From Geosiphon pyriformis (taxonomy: Eukaryota > Glomeromycota > Glomeromycetes > Archaeosporales > Geosiphonaceae), in contig JAAOMT010000602.1 of NCBI GenBank assembly GCA_016748015.1, forward strand, positions 489,806 to 553,805: 64,000 nt of DNA. The letters run 5' to 3'. This document shows, piece after piece, positions 33,307-43,045 of this stretch. The notes under the pieces are model-generated. The model was not told where the DNA came from. It saw only the letters and a program-made list of their open reading frames with translations, and ran no database searches. The stretch's first letter is position 1. Each line of letters starts with the position of its first letter. Position numbers and translations under genes: made by a program.

Positions 33307-35470
33307 TTTGGTGTTTTCTGTGAGATATAATTCAACAGAGAACCAGTATCAACAATAATTATCAAAAACAGTAACAAAACCAGAAAAAACAGGAACAAAC
33401 CACTTAAGATTTATGAAAGCTTTATTTTAACACTATTAAATTTACCTAGAATTAACAAGCAATTATTGGCCAACAGAATCAACTTTCAATTTCTATGTCA
33501 ACAAAAGAATTAAATCTCATTTAAGAGACCAAAAAAATCCAAAAGCAGCACTTATTAATTTTTATAGTGAATTACTTTAAAGCACTATGCTTCTACAAAA
33601 TTATTTGTTTGCACTAATAATTACAAAAATCAATAGAAAAATTGAGAAACACACCAGACAGAAATTTTCTATTACTTTTACAGACAACAACAAAGAAAAA
33701 TTACAAACATGAGCAGAAACACCAAAAAATATACAATTACTTACTTAGACAAAACCAAGAGTAGTTTTATCCATACATCTATCTTATTATTATATGCCTA
33801 AAAGTACTATTAATATATTATTAAGAGGTGTATCATCATTAGTGAAAACACCATCAGCAAGAATAACATTTAAAAGCAAACAAGAAAGAGCCGATTTATT
33901 GAAAACTTATGGCAATTACTTTGAAAAATTCAAATCATGATTACCAATACCATCAAAATTTTAATTACTGCCATCTCAACCCAATTTCGGAGCTATCAGC
34001 TCTTGAAAAATAACCAACTCAAAAAAAGAAAAAAATGAAAATCAAGAATTTAATTATCAAAACCAGATCTTAGAAAACCCAGAAATCCAAACTCTGATTA
34101 TTCAGACCCAGCAAAACCTGAATAATTCAAACCCAGCTTTTATTGTTTTTCAAAACTTATTTCCAATAATTATAATCAATTTATCACCAGTTGCACCAAT
34201 TGCAAAACCACAACAACAGCTGCAATTATTATTTTAACAATAACAACAACAATTTCAATAACTACAACTATTACTAATAATATATGCTCCTATTATCAAG
34301 TTAGAAAAGTTTACTGGTGAAGAAAACAATGTTCAAGTCTGGCTTAACAATATTACCAAAGCAATTATGGCTAATAATTGGGATAATGCCAGAGCTCTAC
34401 AAATTATTTCATATTTTTTGCAAGATACTGCCAATTTATGGTATCAGAGTTTAATCAACAAACCCATTACTTTTGACAAGTTTAAAACTGAATTTTTGAG
34501 ATACTTTAGCAATAATAACAGCATTAATCACTTGGCAACAACATTTACCACTATTAAATAAGGTAATATAGAAGCAGTTATTATTTATCTAGGATATTTC
34601 TATAGAAATCTACACCAAATATAAGCAATTAACACGAATTATTTTACAATGCCACAGATTTTGAACCAGTTTATCTGTGAGCTACACAGTAGTATTTTTT
34701 AGCACATATGTCTATTATATTTATAAACACTCCAAGATATAATTACTTACACCCAAGATTTTAAATTGGCTAAACTAGAAGTTAACTATATCCAAGCCAT
34801 AAATTTAATAATAAATAAATTATCTGACTTGAATTCTAAATTGAAACAATTTAATGATTCAATCAATCAGAAATTAAAAGGATACTTAGCTAGTAATCAA
34901 ACAATTTATTAATCTTCACAACATTGCAAAAATTCAGAAAATTCTAACTGTATTCAATAATAGTTGTGTCTGTTATTATTAAATCAACAGTGACAACTGA
35001 AAATGCAAAATTGCTATCACTGTAGTAGACAAAATCATCTAAAAATAGATTGTCATTTCAAAAAAATAATTAACAATTGGGAAATCAATACTAAAATTCT
35101 AATTACAGATTTCAAATTCTAAACTATATTAGTAATTAATTACCAGAACAATATCAATATTAACCATATTACACTCAAGTAATGCAGCCAATTTATTAGC
35201 CACCAATTTATTAAACACCAATACCAGTAATTTATCAACCATCTCAGCTCCAAATTATTTATTAGCTTTAACCAAATTAAAATTAATCTCAGAATCTATC
35301 TCAAAACAGAAGTCAAAAACAAAGAACTACTTAAATCTATTAGAATTGGCAATCAGTAATGATAATATATCAACTAATCCCCAATTTAGCAGTCTAGCAA
35401 TCTAAAACATAACAACCAAATTCAGGAACCAACTACACTTAAAACTCATTTCCAGAAATTGTCACACTCA
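33307..35470 (+). pseudogene. Element D gag remnant
   Basis: Gag with the same blocks as F and G: STFNFYVNKRIKSHL, an N/Q-rich middle, and the capsid-like core ARALQIISYFLQDTANLWYQ..FDKFKTEFLRYFSNNNSINHL (34367-34561). An intact CCHC knuckle CYHCSRQNHLKIDC lies at 35012-35053. About twenty stops, mostly at Gln and Trp codons. Confidence 0.75.
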
Positions 35471-36120
35471 ATTTATTGGAAACCAATCAAGAACAAACTA
35501 TACCTATTAGCAATATTTTATTAGCTACCATTACAGAAGACAAATTACTTGCTGTAATATTTTCTTTCAAGATAAAAAAATCAGTTCTTACACTTTTATT
35601 CAGTAGAGCCATCCTTAAGACTAAATTTATTACAGTCATATATACAGATGCCAAAGTAGATAACCACTTGATCAAATTAATAGTGGTTTAGCAAACAGTA
35701 TTATTACATAACAATTTATAAACCAATTAGGTTGCTGAATTGATTACATTGTCAGTGCCAGAATTATCACAGCTGATGGAACCACTAAAACATATATTAG
35801 AGAGATTAACAACTTTTTTTTTGAAGTCAATAGCATTATCATACTTATCAAAATATTAGTAATAGAAGCCACCCAATACTAAGCTCTAATTGGTAATAAC
35901 TGGCTGTTTAAAACCAATGCTATGCTCAACTGGAATACTCAAGAATTACAACTGAGCCAGAATAGTTAGAGCATTTGGGTACCAGCCATTTGCAAATATT
36001 TTAAGACCACTACCAATAAGCAGTTATTAATTAAATTTAAGAAGAAAGAAGAAAAACCTATCTGAGAAGCTTATCAAGTCTCTTGGGCTGACAATAAACA
36101 TAACAACTTATCACTAGTAT
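35471..36120 (+). pseudogene. Element D protease remnant
   Basis: Retropepsin-like domain: AVIFSFKIKKSVLTLLFSRA, then VIYTDAKVDNHLIKLI. The DSG triplet is lost, since a TAG lies where the active-site Asp-Ser-Gly should be (about 35686-35695). ARIITADGTTKTYIREINNF and a LIGNNWL-type strand follow. Non-functional. Confidence 0.65.
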
Positions 36121-36179
36121 TTACATGAAAAAAAAAGGAAAAAAAAGAAAGAAAGAAATGTTTTAAGTAATTATTTCTA

Positions 36180-36561
36180 TATATATATTATATGCTACTA
36201 TCAATCAAAGACAATTAATTTATTACTGACCCAAATTAATTTGCATCAATTGTGGCAAAAAATTATTAACAATAAGCACATACTATAGTGATGATAAGGA
36301 ATAGCCAATGGCAACCAAGTTTTACTGTTGGCCATATGTTTTTGAACATTTTGAATGACCAAAAAGATAAGAAAAATAGAATAACAAATCATGTCTTGTT
36401 TGTAAAAAAACTCTGTTAGATGAAAAAATATGGAATAATATTCCTAATTTTAGAGAAATATGTAATAAATTATGTCAATACATGATTTCTATAAGTAATT
36501 AGATAAGAAAAAAAATGCCAATAGATGCTGTTTGGAGAAAAGCTGTAAAATATTTAAACAG
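36180..36561 (+). pseudogene. Element D Cys-rich domain remnant
   Basis: LICINCGKKLLTIS..YYSDDKE..FYCWPYVFEHFE..CLVCKKTLLDEKIWNNIP. Homologous to the Cys-rich domain of element G. The element is broken here by a solo LTR and element G, and resumes at 47668. Confidence 0.65.
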
Positions 36562-36908
36562 TGTTATCAGAGGTTTTTGGTCTCTTTTCTTGACTGTTGT
36601 TAATGTCTGTCTGTTGCTAATTTCACATTTTCTGAAAGCAGTTGAATCTCCAATAACTAAATTTATCTTAAAATTATTTCCTATAATTTGAACTGTTAAG
36701 CTTATAAATAGAATGGCCAATTTCATGCCAGTTATTTTGTGTAGTTATATTGTAGTAAGCATCAACTCTTTCCTAAGAATTGCTTATCTGGAAGCTCACT
36801 AAAAATATGTAGTTATTTTGCTATGAAAATCAACTCTTCTACAAGAATTTTGTTTGTAGACTATCCTAATAATTATGATAAAAAAAAAATAAAAAAATAA
36901 AAAAATGT
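36562..36908 (-). repeat. Solo LTR of the B family, part 1
   Basis: The 3' part of an LTR on the minus strand, homologous to 8320-8667. Begins at the TGTTAT terminus on the + strand. It is interrupted by element G at 36908 and continues at 47073-47667; the joined length is about 942 bp. Confidence 0.75.
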
Positions 36909-37364
36909 TGTTACAGATGATTATTTCTGCTGTTGAATTAAATAACAAACTCGTAACTTGGTGCTCAAAAACTACTTCTGTTGAGGCTGTTCTGAAGGTG
37001 CTGTATCTGAAGGTTTTGGTTGATTTAAAGGTTTTGGTTGAGTTCTTTGTATAATAGACAGAGATTCAATAGTGTCAATAGTAGAGATATTTTCCAAGAG
37101 TTTTCCCAATTTCTTTTTCAGCATGGTGGCTGGATTTAGTCTGACAGTTGTGCCCTTTTGGTAAGCTATCCGATAATATATAAAAATTCTACCCATATTT
37201 CTGGGTCTTTTACCAGACTATCCTTGACATCAATAACTCAGTGCTTAATCATTTATCAATTAGTATATAACAACAAATCAAAATAAAATAAAGAAAAAAA
37301 GAAATAAAAGAAAATAAAGAAAGCAAAGAAATAAGCCAAGGCGATTTGCAGATTAGTATCCCAT

Positions 37365-37389
37365 CAATAGCCATAATCAAGAGCTATTG
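37365..37389 (-). other. Conserved LTR hairpin, element G version
   Basis: Stem CAATAGC/GCTATTG with an 11-nt loop containing TCTTGAT on the element sense strand. Corresponding hairpins lie in C (11403-11427), D (about 32826-32852), F (53359-53383 and about 62489-62513) and, with a different stem, A (860-884). Confidence 0.6.
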
Positions 37390-37566
37390 TTCCAGCGTGG
37401 TCAAGTATCAATTATTATCAACATGAAGGGTTGATAGTGGAGGAAGTGGATGGAGATATAAAATAATTATTTATTTGATGATTGCGTTTCTAGGCTAAGG
37501 ATTCTGTGGTATCAATTCTCTTTTCTGTTTCTACCACTACTGCTATATATACATAATTGAGATTTC

Positions 37567-37725
37567 TCAATTCCTTGATTCTTCACAACAGGAATCCTGG
37601 AATTCCTGGAATTCTGTGATTTCTTTGAGAGGAATCCTGGAATTCTGGAATTCTGCAATTCTTCGTTGGGAATTCTGAAATTCCTGGAATCCTGCAATTT
37701 CTGAGAGGAATCCTGGAATTTCACA
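37567..37725 (-). repeat. AATTCC/GGAATTCC palindrome-rich block in U3 of LTR G
   Basis: Many overlapping copies of CCTGGAATTC and its reverse complement, in three sub-blocks of about 45 bp separated by TGAGAGG- or CGTTGGG-type linkers. Directly upstream of the TATA. The same block is in the other G LTR (46855-47005), F (53015-53170 and 62187-62295) and D. Confidence 0.75.
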
Positions 37726-37793
37726 TTTACTATGTTTACTTCTGATTGGCTAATAATTATGCTAATATATTTCTTATATTTCTATGAGTAACA

Positions 37794-37813
37794 TTATTCC
37801 CTCTTTTTTAATA
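37794..37813 (-). other. Polypurine tract of element G
   Basis: On the minus strand TTAAAAAAGAGGGAATAA directly precedes the 3' LTR terminus TGTTAC. Confidence 0.7.
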
Positions 37814-38371
37814 TTGAGTTCCGTTGAAATCTAACTCATGTGATTCCCCCTCTTGAAGTATTTCCTGGATTTCATTTTCGAGAATTACTTGTGTTATTTG
37901 GGTCTGTAATTCTTCAAATTGAGCATTAGTGATTTTTCCCAATTGATTACTGGTAACCAGATCCATTGCTCTGTTGAACAATATTTCTGGTTTATATTGA
38001 AATGCTGTGTGTATTCGGTATATGGCTCGGGCTTGTGTGGATAAGTTGTTCTTTCCCACAAAATATTTTAATTGTTGTAGTACTCCTTGGTCGAATAATC
38101 ACTTTGTTTTATCCGTATATAGATTCTGGATATTTATGTGTTGTCCCAAATAAAAATAACAATAATTTCATGGAAATTGTTGTATCCACCAATTCCAAGT
38201 TTCTTTAGTCAACTCTTGATATAGTGACTTTTTTGTCAATTCTTTTATTGCTAATTTTACTTTTGTCATGATTTTGTCCACAGTATTTTCAGTTTTCTTT
38301 TGTGTTCTGAGTTGAAATGTCTTTCTAGTATCTTGATATCGAATGGTTTGTTGATTGATTGTAATCTCCAT
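37808..38371 (-). pseudogene. Element G ORF3 (post-integrase ORF)
   Basis: From MEITINQQTIRYQDTRKTFQ to LDFNGTQY-stop, about 188 codons with two internal TGA codons. N-terminal third: a Lys-rich helix (VDKIMTKVKLAIKELTKKSL) and TWNWWIQQF. Middle: YLGQHINIQNLY, LFDQGVLQQLKYFVGKNN. C-terminal: RAIYRIHTAFQYKPEILFN, LGKITNAQFEELQTQITQVI, then an acidic tail. No signal peptide, membrane helix, Cys pattern or known catalytic motif. Separated from integrase by about 250 bp; lies where env would sit. Homologues in A, B, C and F with the same boundaries show it is a stable part of these elements. A helical structural or nucleic-acid-associated protein is a guess from charge only. Confidence 0.75.
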
Positions 38372-38632
38372 TTCCTGGTGTTAGATTAATTAAAAGAGTT
38401 GTTGTGCTAGTGAGTGAATGTTGTCTGTAATTTCCATTTTTTTGATATTTCCTGTCACGTCTACCATGTCTTTATATATTCTTTTGATAGATCAATTTAA
38501 CATGTTGTTGTTGATAATAATGATTGGTTTCTGATTTTGTGAAATCTCATCTGGTTGGACTAGTATTCTCTGTACTCCTAATTGTGGAATATTACTGGTA
38601 GATGGTAGTGTAATGTTGTGATATAGTTTCAG

Positions 38633-39869
38633 TCAATCTCCATATGCTGCTTTGGTTAAAATTTTGTTATCCAATCTTAATTTGTAAGCTCTATTTCCTA
38701 GACTTTCTTCTATGTGAAATGGTCCGTTCCATTTGGGGTCAAATTTTCCACTCCATTGTTTTTCCATTTTGGTATGATGTAGTAATACTTTGTCTCCGAT
38801 CTTGAATTCAACTGGTTTGTCTGGTAGTTGACTATTGTGTCTTTTTTTCTGTGTTTCTTGTGATTTCTGAATATTATCAACTGCTCTTCTTCGTTTGTTT
38901 TCCAATGTTTCCATTAAGTTATATGTTTTTTCAGCAATGTTTTTTGAAAATTTTCCTTTGTTATTGGTTCAGCTGGATATGTATTAATTTTTCTCTCTAC
39001 TGGTAATGTTGCTATTCTCTCATATACTAATTCAAATGGTGTTGCTTGTGTAGTATCTTGTTTTGTTGTCCGATAAGCAAATAGTACTGATGGTATGAAC
39101 AAATCCCAATTGTTCTGGTTTTCTTGGCTGAGCTTGGCTATTGTTTCACACAATGTTCTATTGAATCTTTCTACTAATCTGTTGGTTTGTGGATGGTATG
39201 GTGATAATAATGGTCTCTTGATTCCGAATCTTTGGCTCAATTCTGTTAATGTTCTGTTCACAAAATGAGTTTTTTGGTCTGATAATAATTCTTTTGGACA
39301 TCCATGTTGACAAATCAAATCCTGATGAACAAATTTGGCAATGGATTCTGCATCCGCTCTTTGAATTGCTCCTCTGGCCATTTAGTAAGATAGTCCATAG
39401 CTACTGCTATGTATCTGTTTCCTCTGCTGGTGATTGTTAATGGTCCAACTAAATCAATTCCCATACAGTCAAATGGTTGTCCCACTTTGATTGGTCTTAA
39501 TGGTTCACTGGGTCTTGTTCTTCCTTTTCGCTGACAAGCATCACAATTTTGAACATATTGAATGATGTTTGGGTACATTAATGGCCAATAGTATCTTTTT
39601 CTAGTTCTCTTCATGGTTGTTTCTTTGTGAAAATGTCCTGCTGTTGGATTTGAGTGCATGTTGAATAATATTGTCTCTTTTTCTGGCTCCATAATTATTC
39701 TGGTTGGTTGATCTGGATCTCTTCTATTTTTCTGATAAAGTATATTTTGGTAAGTGATGAAATATTTTGATTGGTGTTTGATACTTCTTTGTTCCATATG
39801 CGATAAATTCTCCTTGAACTGTTGAGTGTTTAGATAATGTTGCAATTGTTGATATTTTTGTATGTTCAT
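38633..39869 (-). pseudogene. Element G integrase
   Basis: An HHCC zinc domain (NMHSNPTAGHFHKETTMKR..CDACQRKG), then the RNase-H-fold core with MGIDLVGPLT (first Asp), AMDYLTKW, DQKTHFVN (second Asp) and LVERFNRTL (Glu), so all three acidic residues are present. Next FAYRTTKQDT, then the GPY/F module FKIGDKVLLHHTKMEKQWS..WNGPFHIEESLGNRAYKLR. No chromodomain. About 4 nt are missing near 39375 relative to F and C (KWPE..AIQRADAES), which shifts frame, and a stop lies at 38915. Integrates element cDNA. Confidence 0.85.
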
Positions 39870-39899
39870 CTTTTGTTGTATTTTTCTATTGGTATTGTT

Positions 39900-41300
39900 T
39901 TGGTTTTATTATATTTTTGGATTGAAATGTTCTTAGATTTGTCTTATTTGTGATAAACTGTCAGCATTTCCATTGTCTTTTTCCTTTTTGTAATATATAG
40001 TATAATTGTATGATGCAAGTGTTATTTTCTATCTTGACTGTCTTCCATCTCTAAATTCTTGTTTTTGGAGTGATGTTAATCCCTTGTGATCTGTGTATAT
40101 TTCAAACTTCTGGCTCAAGTATTTTTTCCATTTTATGACAGCCCAGTATATTGCTAAGTGTTCTTGTTCCAGTGTTCTATAGTTCTTTTCAGCTGGTGTT
40201 AAATCTCTGCTGGCATATGCTACTGGATGTTCTCTGCTATCTGGTCCTCTCTAAGATAATACTGCTCCCAATGCTTGGCTGGATGCATCAGTGATGATGA
40301 TGAATGGTTTGCTGTAATCTGAATAGATCAGTACTGAAGCTTGGATGAGCTTTTTTCTCAGAATATTAAAAGCTTCTTGTTGACTTTCTGTCCATTCATA
40401 TTTCACATTTTTGTTTTGTAGTTGATTGAGTGGCTGCGCTATCTTGGAAAAGTTCTTGATAAAACAATGATAGTAGCTGGCAAATCCCAAGAATGATTTC
40501 AGTTCTGTTATATTGGTCAGCACTGGAAAGTTCTTTACTATCTCTATTTTCTCTGGATCCGTTTTGATGCCATCTTTGCTGACTATGTGTTCCAAGAATT
40601 TGAGTTCTGTCTTGCCAAAGAAGCATTTTGTCGCATTCAACTTTAGTCCTGCTCTTCTCAGTCTTTCGAATACTTGTTGAAGATAATGAAGATAATTATC
40701 AAACGTCTTTGAGAATACATTGGTGTCGTCCAAGTATACAACTACTGATTTTTACAATAAGCCAGTATAAACAATTTCCATTAGCCATTGGAAAGTTGCT
40801 GGGGCATTGGTTAAGCCAAATGGCATTACTTCAAATTCGAAATTTTTTTCTCTAGTAATAAATGCCGTCTTCTCTTTGTTAGCTGAATTCATGGCTACTT
40901 GCCAGTAACTACTGTTCAAATCTAATGTAGAGAACCATTTGTTCACACCGAAAGCATCAAATAATTCTTGTATTCATGGAGTTGGATAACTGTCTCCACG
41001 AGTTACACCATTGAGTTTTCTGTAGTCTACACAAAACCGGATTTTTCCATTTTTCTTATAGACAAGTACTACTGGTGACAACTATAGGCTCATTGATAGT
41101 TGAATTAGCCTGTTGTCAAGCATTCTGTTTATCTCTTGATGAATAATTTTGTGGCTGGCTGGCAGCACTCTGTATGCTCTTTGTTTGATTGGCATTGCAT
41201 CTCCAGTCTTGATCTGATGCTGGATAATATTAGTTCGGCCAAACTCATTTTCGCTGGCAAAGATGTCATTAAAATTGTTGAGTAATATCTTGAGCTGCAT
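39900..41300 (-). pseudogene. Element G reverse transcriptase and RNase H
   Basis: LQLKILLNNFNDIFASENEF (the end of the pre-RT helix), [31 protein letters not shown]-type block, STLDLNSSYWQVAMN, FEVMPFGLTNAPATFQWLM, VVYLDDTNVF with the catalytic YLDD intact (about 40731), and FLEHIVSKDGIKTDPEK. RNase H: FIIITDASSQALGAVLS, HPVAYASRDLTPAEKNY, YTDHKGLTSLQ, GNADSLSQ. Stops at 40250, 40755, 40975 and 41302 replace Gln or Trp codons or follow transitions. Copies element RNA into DNA in cytoplasmic particles. Confidence 0.85.
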
Positions 41301-41303
41301 ACA

Positions 41304-41663
41304 TTAGAGTGGATCTAAGTTTCCCATGTTCATTTGTTCCAATTGTTCTGGTTGGAGCAAATAACATTCATCTTGTCCATAGATTGTCTGTAATGTGATG
41401 TCAACATATCCACAAAGTTGTGGAAAGTCTGGAATGGAGTTTGGTGGTTGGTCTTCTATTTCTGTGGTTAGATATCCAATGGTGGTTCCTTCTGATATGT
41501 TGATGACATTACCAGTGTTGTTGTAAATAAGAATTTTTATGCTGCTATAGCTTTTGGCTAGTATGTAGAGATTGATCAACCCAATCTCTCCTGATTTACA
41601 AAGGGTTGCTTCCACTTCAAAAATCTGTTCTTGCTCCTTTTTCTTTCTTTCTATTGCTAACAT
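41304..41663 (-). pseudogene. Element G pre-RT domain
   Basis: A 119-codon open stretch. It has strands IFEVEATLCKSGEIGLINLYI, IKILIYNNTGNVINISEGT, TIGYLTTEIE, then QLCGYVDITLQTIYGQDECYLLQPEQLEQMNMGNLDPL. The IxNNT..I.I.EGTTIGYL block matches the beta domain that precedes RT in many gypsy pols. The last strand pattern also resembles a dUTPase-like fold, but without catalytic motifs. A TAG at about 41302 separates it from RT. Confidence 0.7.
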
Positions 41664-41763
41664 GTACTGGCTGTATGGTGGAATAGAAATAGCTTAACCA
41701 GTTGAGATAATTTCTCCTTGGCCAACAATTTTTTCTTCTGCCATGTTAACTGGTACATTTATT

Positions 41764-42681
41764 TTATCTGTGGATCCGAATTCCTGTATTCTCCTTGCTG
41801 TGATTCCTAATTCCTGATACTAACTGAGCTATTCTAACCAGAGGCAGGAATATTGCCTGTGCTATCTTTTCATTGGGCTCTATTACATAGGCCTTTTCTG
41901 AGTCATTTTGTAGCATAGCGATGATATTTCTTACATATCCCACATCAATTATTCCTCTTCTTATATTAATCTCTCTTTTTGCTAAACTACTCCTAAATGC
42001 TAATTGAACCATTGTTGTTGCCAAAATTTCTAGTGCTATTTTCAGATCAATGCAGGTGCATGAATGTGGTTCCAATTTGATGGCATTTTTTCTTGAATAT
42101 CTCAGATTAAATCCTGCATCAGTATTATGCACACATTCTGGCATAATACCTTCCCCATTGTTACTATACCATTTCAACTCTTGTTCCTTGAAGAGATCTG
42201 GTAGTGCAATGTATTGTTTATAGTTTAAATCAGAGTTTGTATCTGAGTTGGAATTATTGTTGTTGTTATTGCCATTTTGAACAGAGCTTGAACCATTGTT
42301 GTCATCGTCATTGTCAGAGTTTAAATCGCGATTGATTGGCGATTCTGATTCTGATGCGCAGCTGCTGATTGGTTCTTCCTCTTCTGGAATCGTGTAGATC
42401 ATGTGTGGTGGTGGATTGTAAATGAGGTCACATTCATCACAATACTGGAAGTCACAGGGAATTAGGCAGTGTTGACATAGTTGAGCATTCAACTGCTCTA
42501 ACTGTTGTTCTTGTTCTTCCCTTGTGGGTGCTAATTCTTGGTAGTGTTCATGGAATTGTTCTGGATCCAGGAGGTTTATGATGAGTTCTGCATTCCAGTC
42601 AAGCTCTAAAGGCTGTGGAGGATTGTCTTTGATCGTTTTTATCTCTTCTGGTGTCACCCCTTCAATTTTGGCAAGTGCCAT
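41764..42681 (-). pseudogene. Element G dUTPase with N-terminal zinc-like segment
   Basis: Converts dUTP to dUMP, keeping uracil out of element cDNA. Residues about 65-82 hold CQHCLIPCDFQYCDEC, a CX2C..CX2C metal site. Residues about 100-165 are an acidic, Ser/Asn-rich linker. The dUTPase follows: M1 DAGFNLRYS (42118), M2 AFRSSLAKR, M3 GIIDVGYVRNI with catalytic Asp and Tyr, M4 EKIAQAIFLPL. After LVS a deletion of about 11 nt relative to E and F shifts frame, so motif 5 (EFGSTD, about 41778) lies in another frame: this copy is broken between motifs 4 and 5. It is in frame with the upstream Cys-rich domain once two or three transition-type stops are ignored. Trimeric-type dUTPases are about 130-150 aa, as here. 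Confidence 0.88.
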
Positions 42682-42738
42682 TTACCAAATTTTGTCATCG
42701 TCATGTGGGCAACTGTCCAGTCACTGCATGGCTCTTCT

Positions 42739-43045
42739 TTAGGCTGCTTCTATTGGGGTTCCTTTCCTTACCCAGTCACTTATTAGAATCGTGTATTGAC
42801 ACAACACGTCACACATTTCTTCCCATCCTGGGATGTTATTCCACATTCCTTCATCTAGCAGGGTCTCCCTACAAGCAAAACAAGGTTGGTTATCCCATTT
42901 TCTTTGTCTCTTTGGTTGTCCGAAGTGTTTGAGTAAGCATGGATGACAGTAGAATTTTGTTGCAGTGTGGTATTCTTCATCGTCACCACAGCATGCACTC
43001 ATTGATGACAATTTCTTGCCACAATCAATGCATATAAGCTTAGGT
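42739..43045 (-). pseudogene. Element G Cys-rich zinc-finger-like domain
   Basis: LICIDCGKKLSSMSACCGDD..FYCHPCLLKHFGQPKRQ..CFACRETLLDEG. Three CX2C pairs plus a CC and a CX2CX4H give room for two zinc ions, in a RING- or zinc-ribbon-like pattern, but no family is certain. Present in B, D, E, F and G between protease and dUTPase. Its frame is offset by -1 from the protease frame, which ends with stop at 42999, so the two frames overlap by about 60 nt. Confidence 0.65.

Larger units (their letters stand above)
36909..37793 (-). repeat. 3' LTR of element G
   Basis: 885 bp, exactly the length of its partner at 46188-47072. Ends TGTTACTC..TGTAACA read on the minus strand. In the first 150 bp on the + strand the two LTRs differ at about eleven positions, all transitions, with no indel. 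Contains TATA (37551-37565), the hairpin (37365-37389) and the AATTCC palindrome block (37567-37725). Confidence 0.85.

Noticed and set aside
37808-38371. Envelope gene making the element an errantivirus-like retrovirus
   Set aside because: ORF3 is in the env position but lacks signal peptide, transmembrane helix and a Cys-rich ectodomain.
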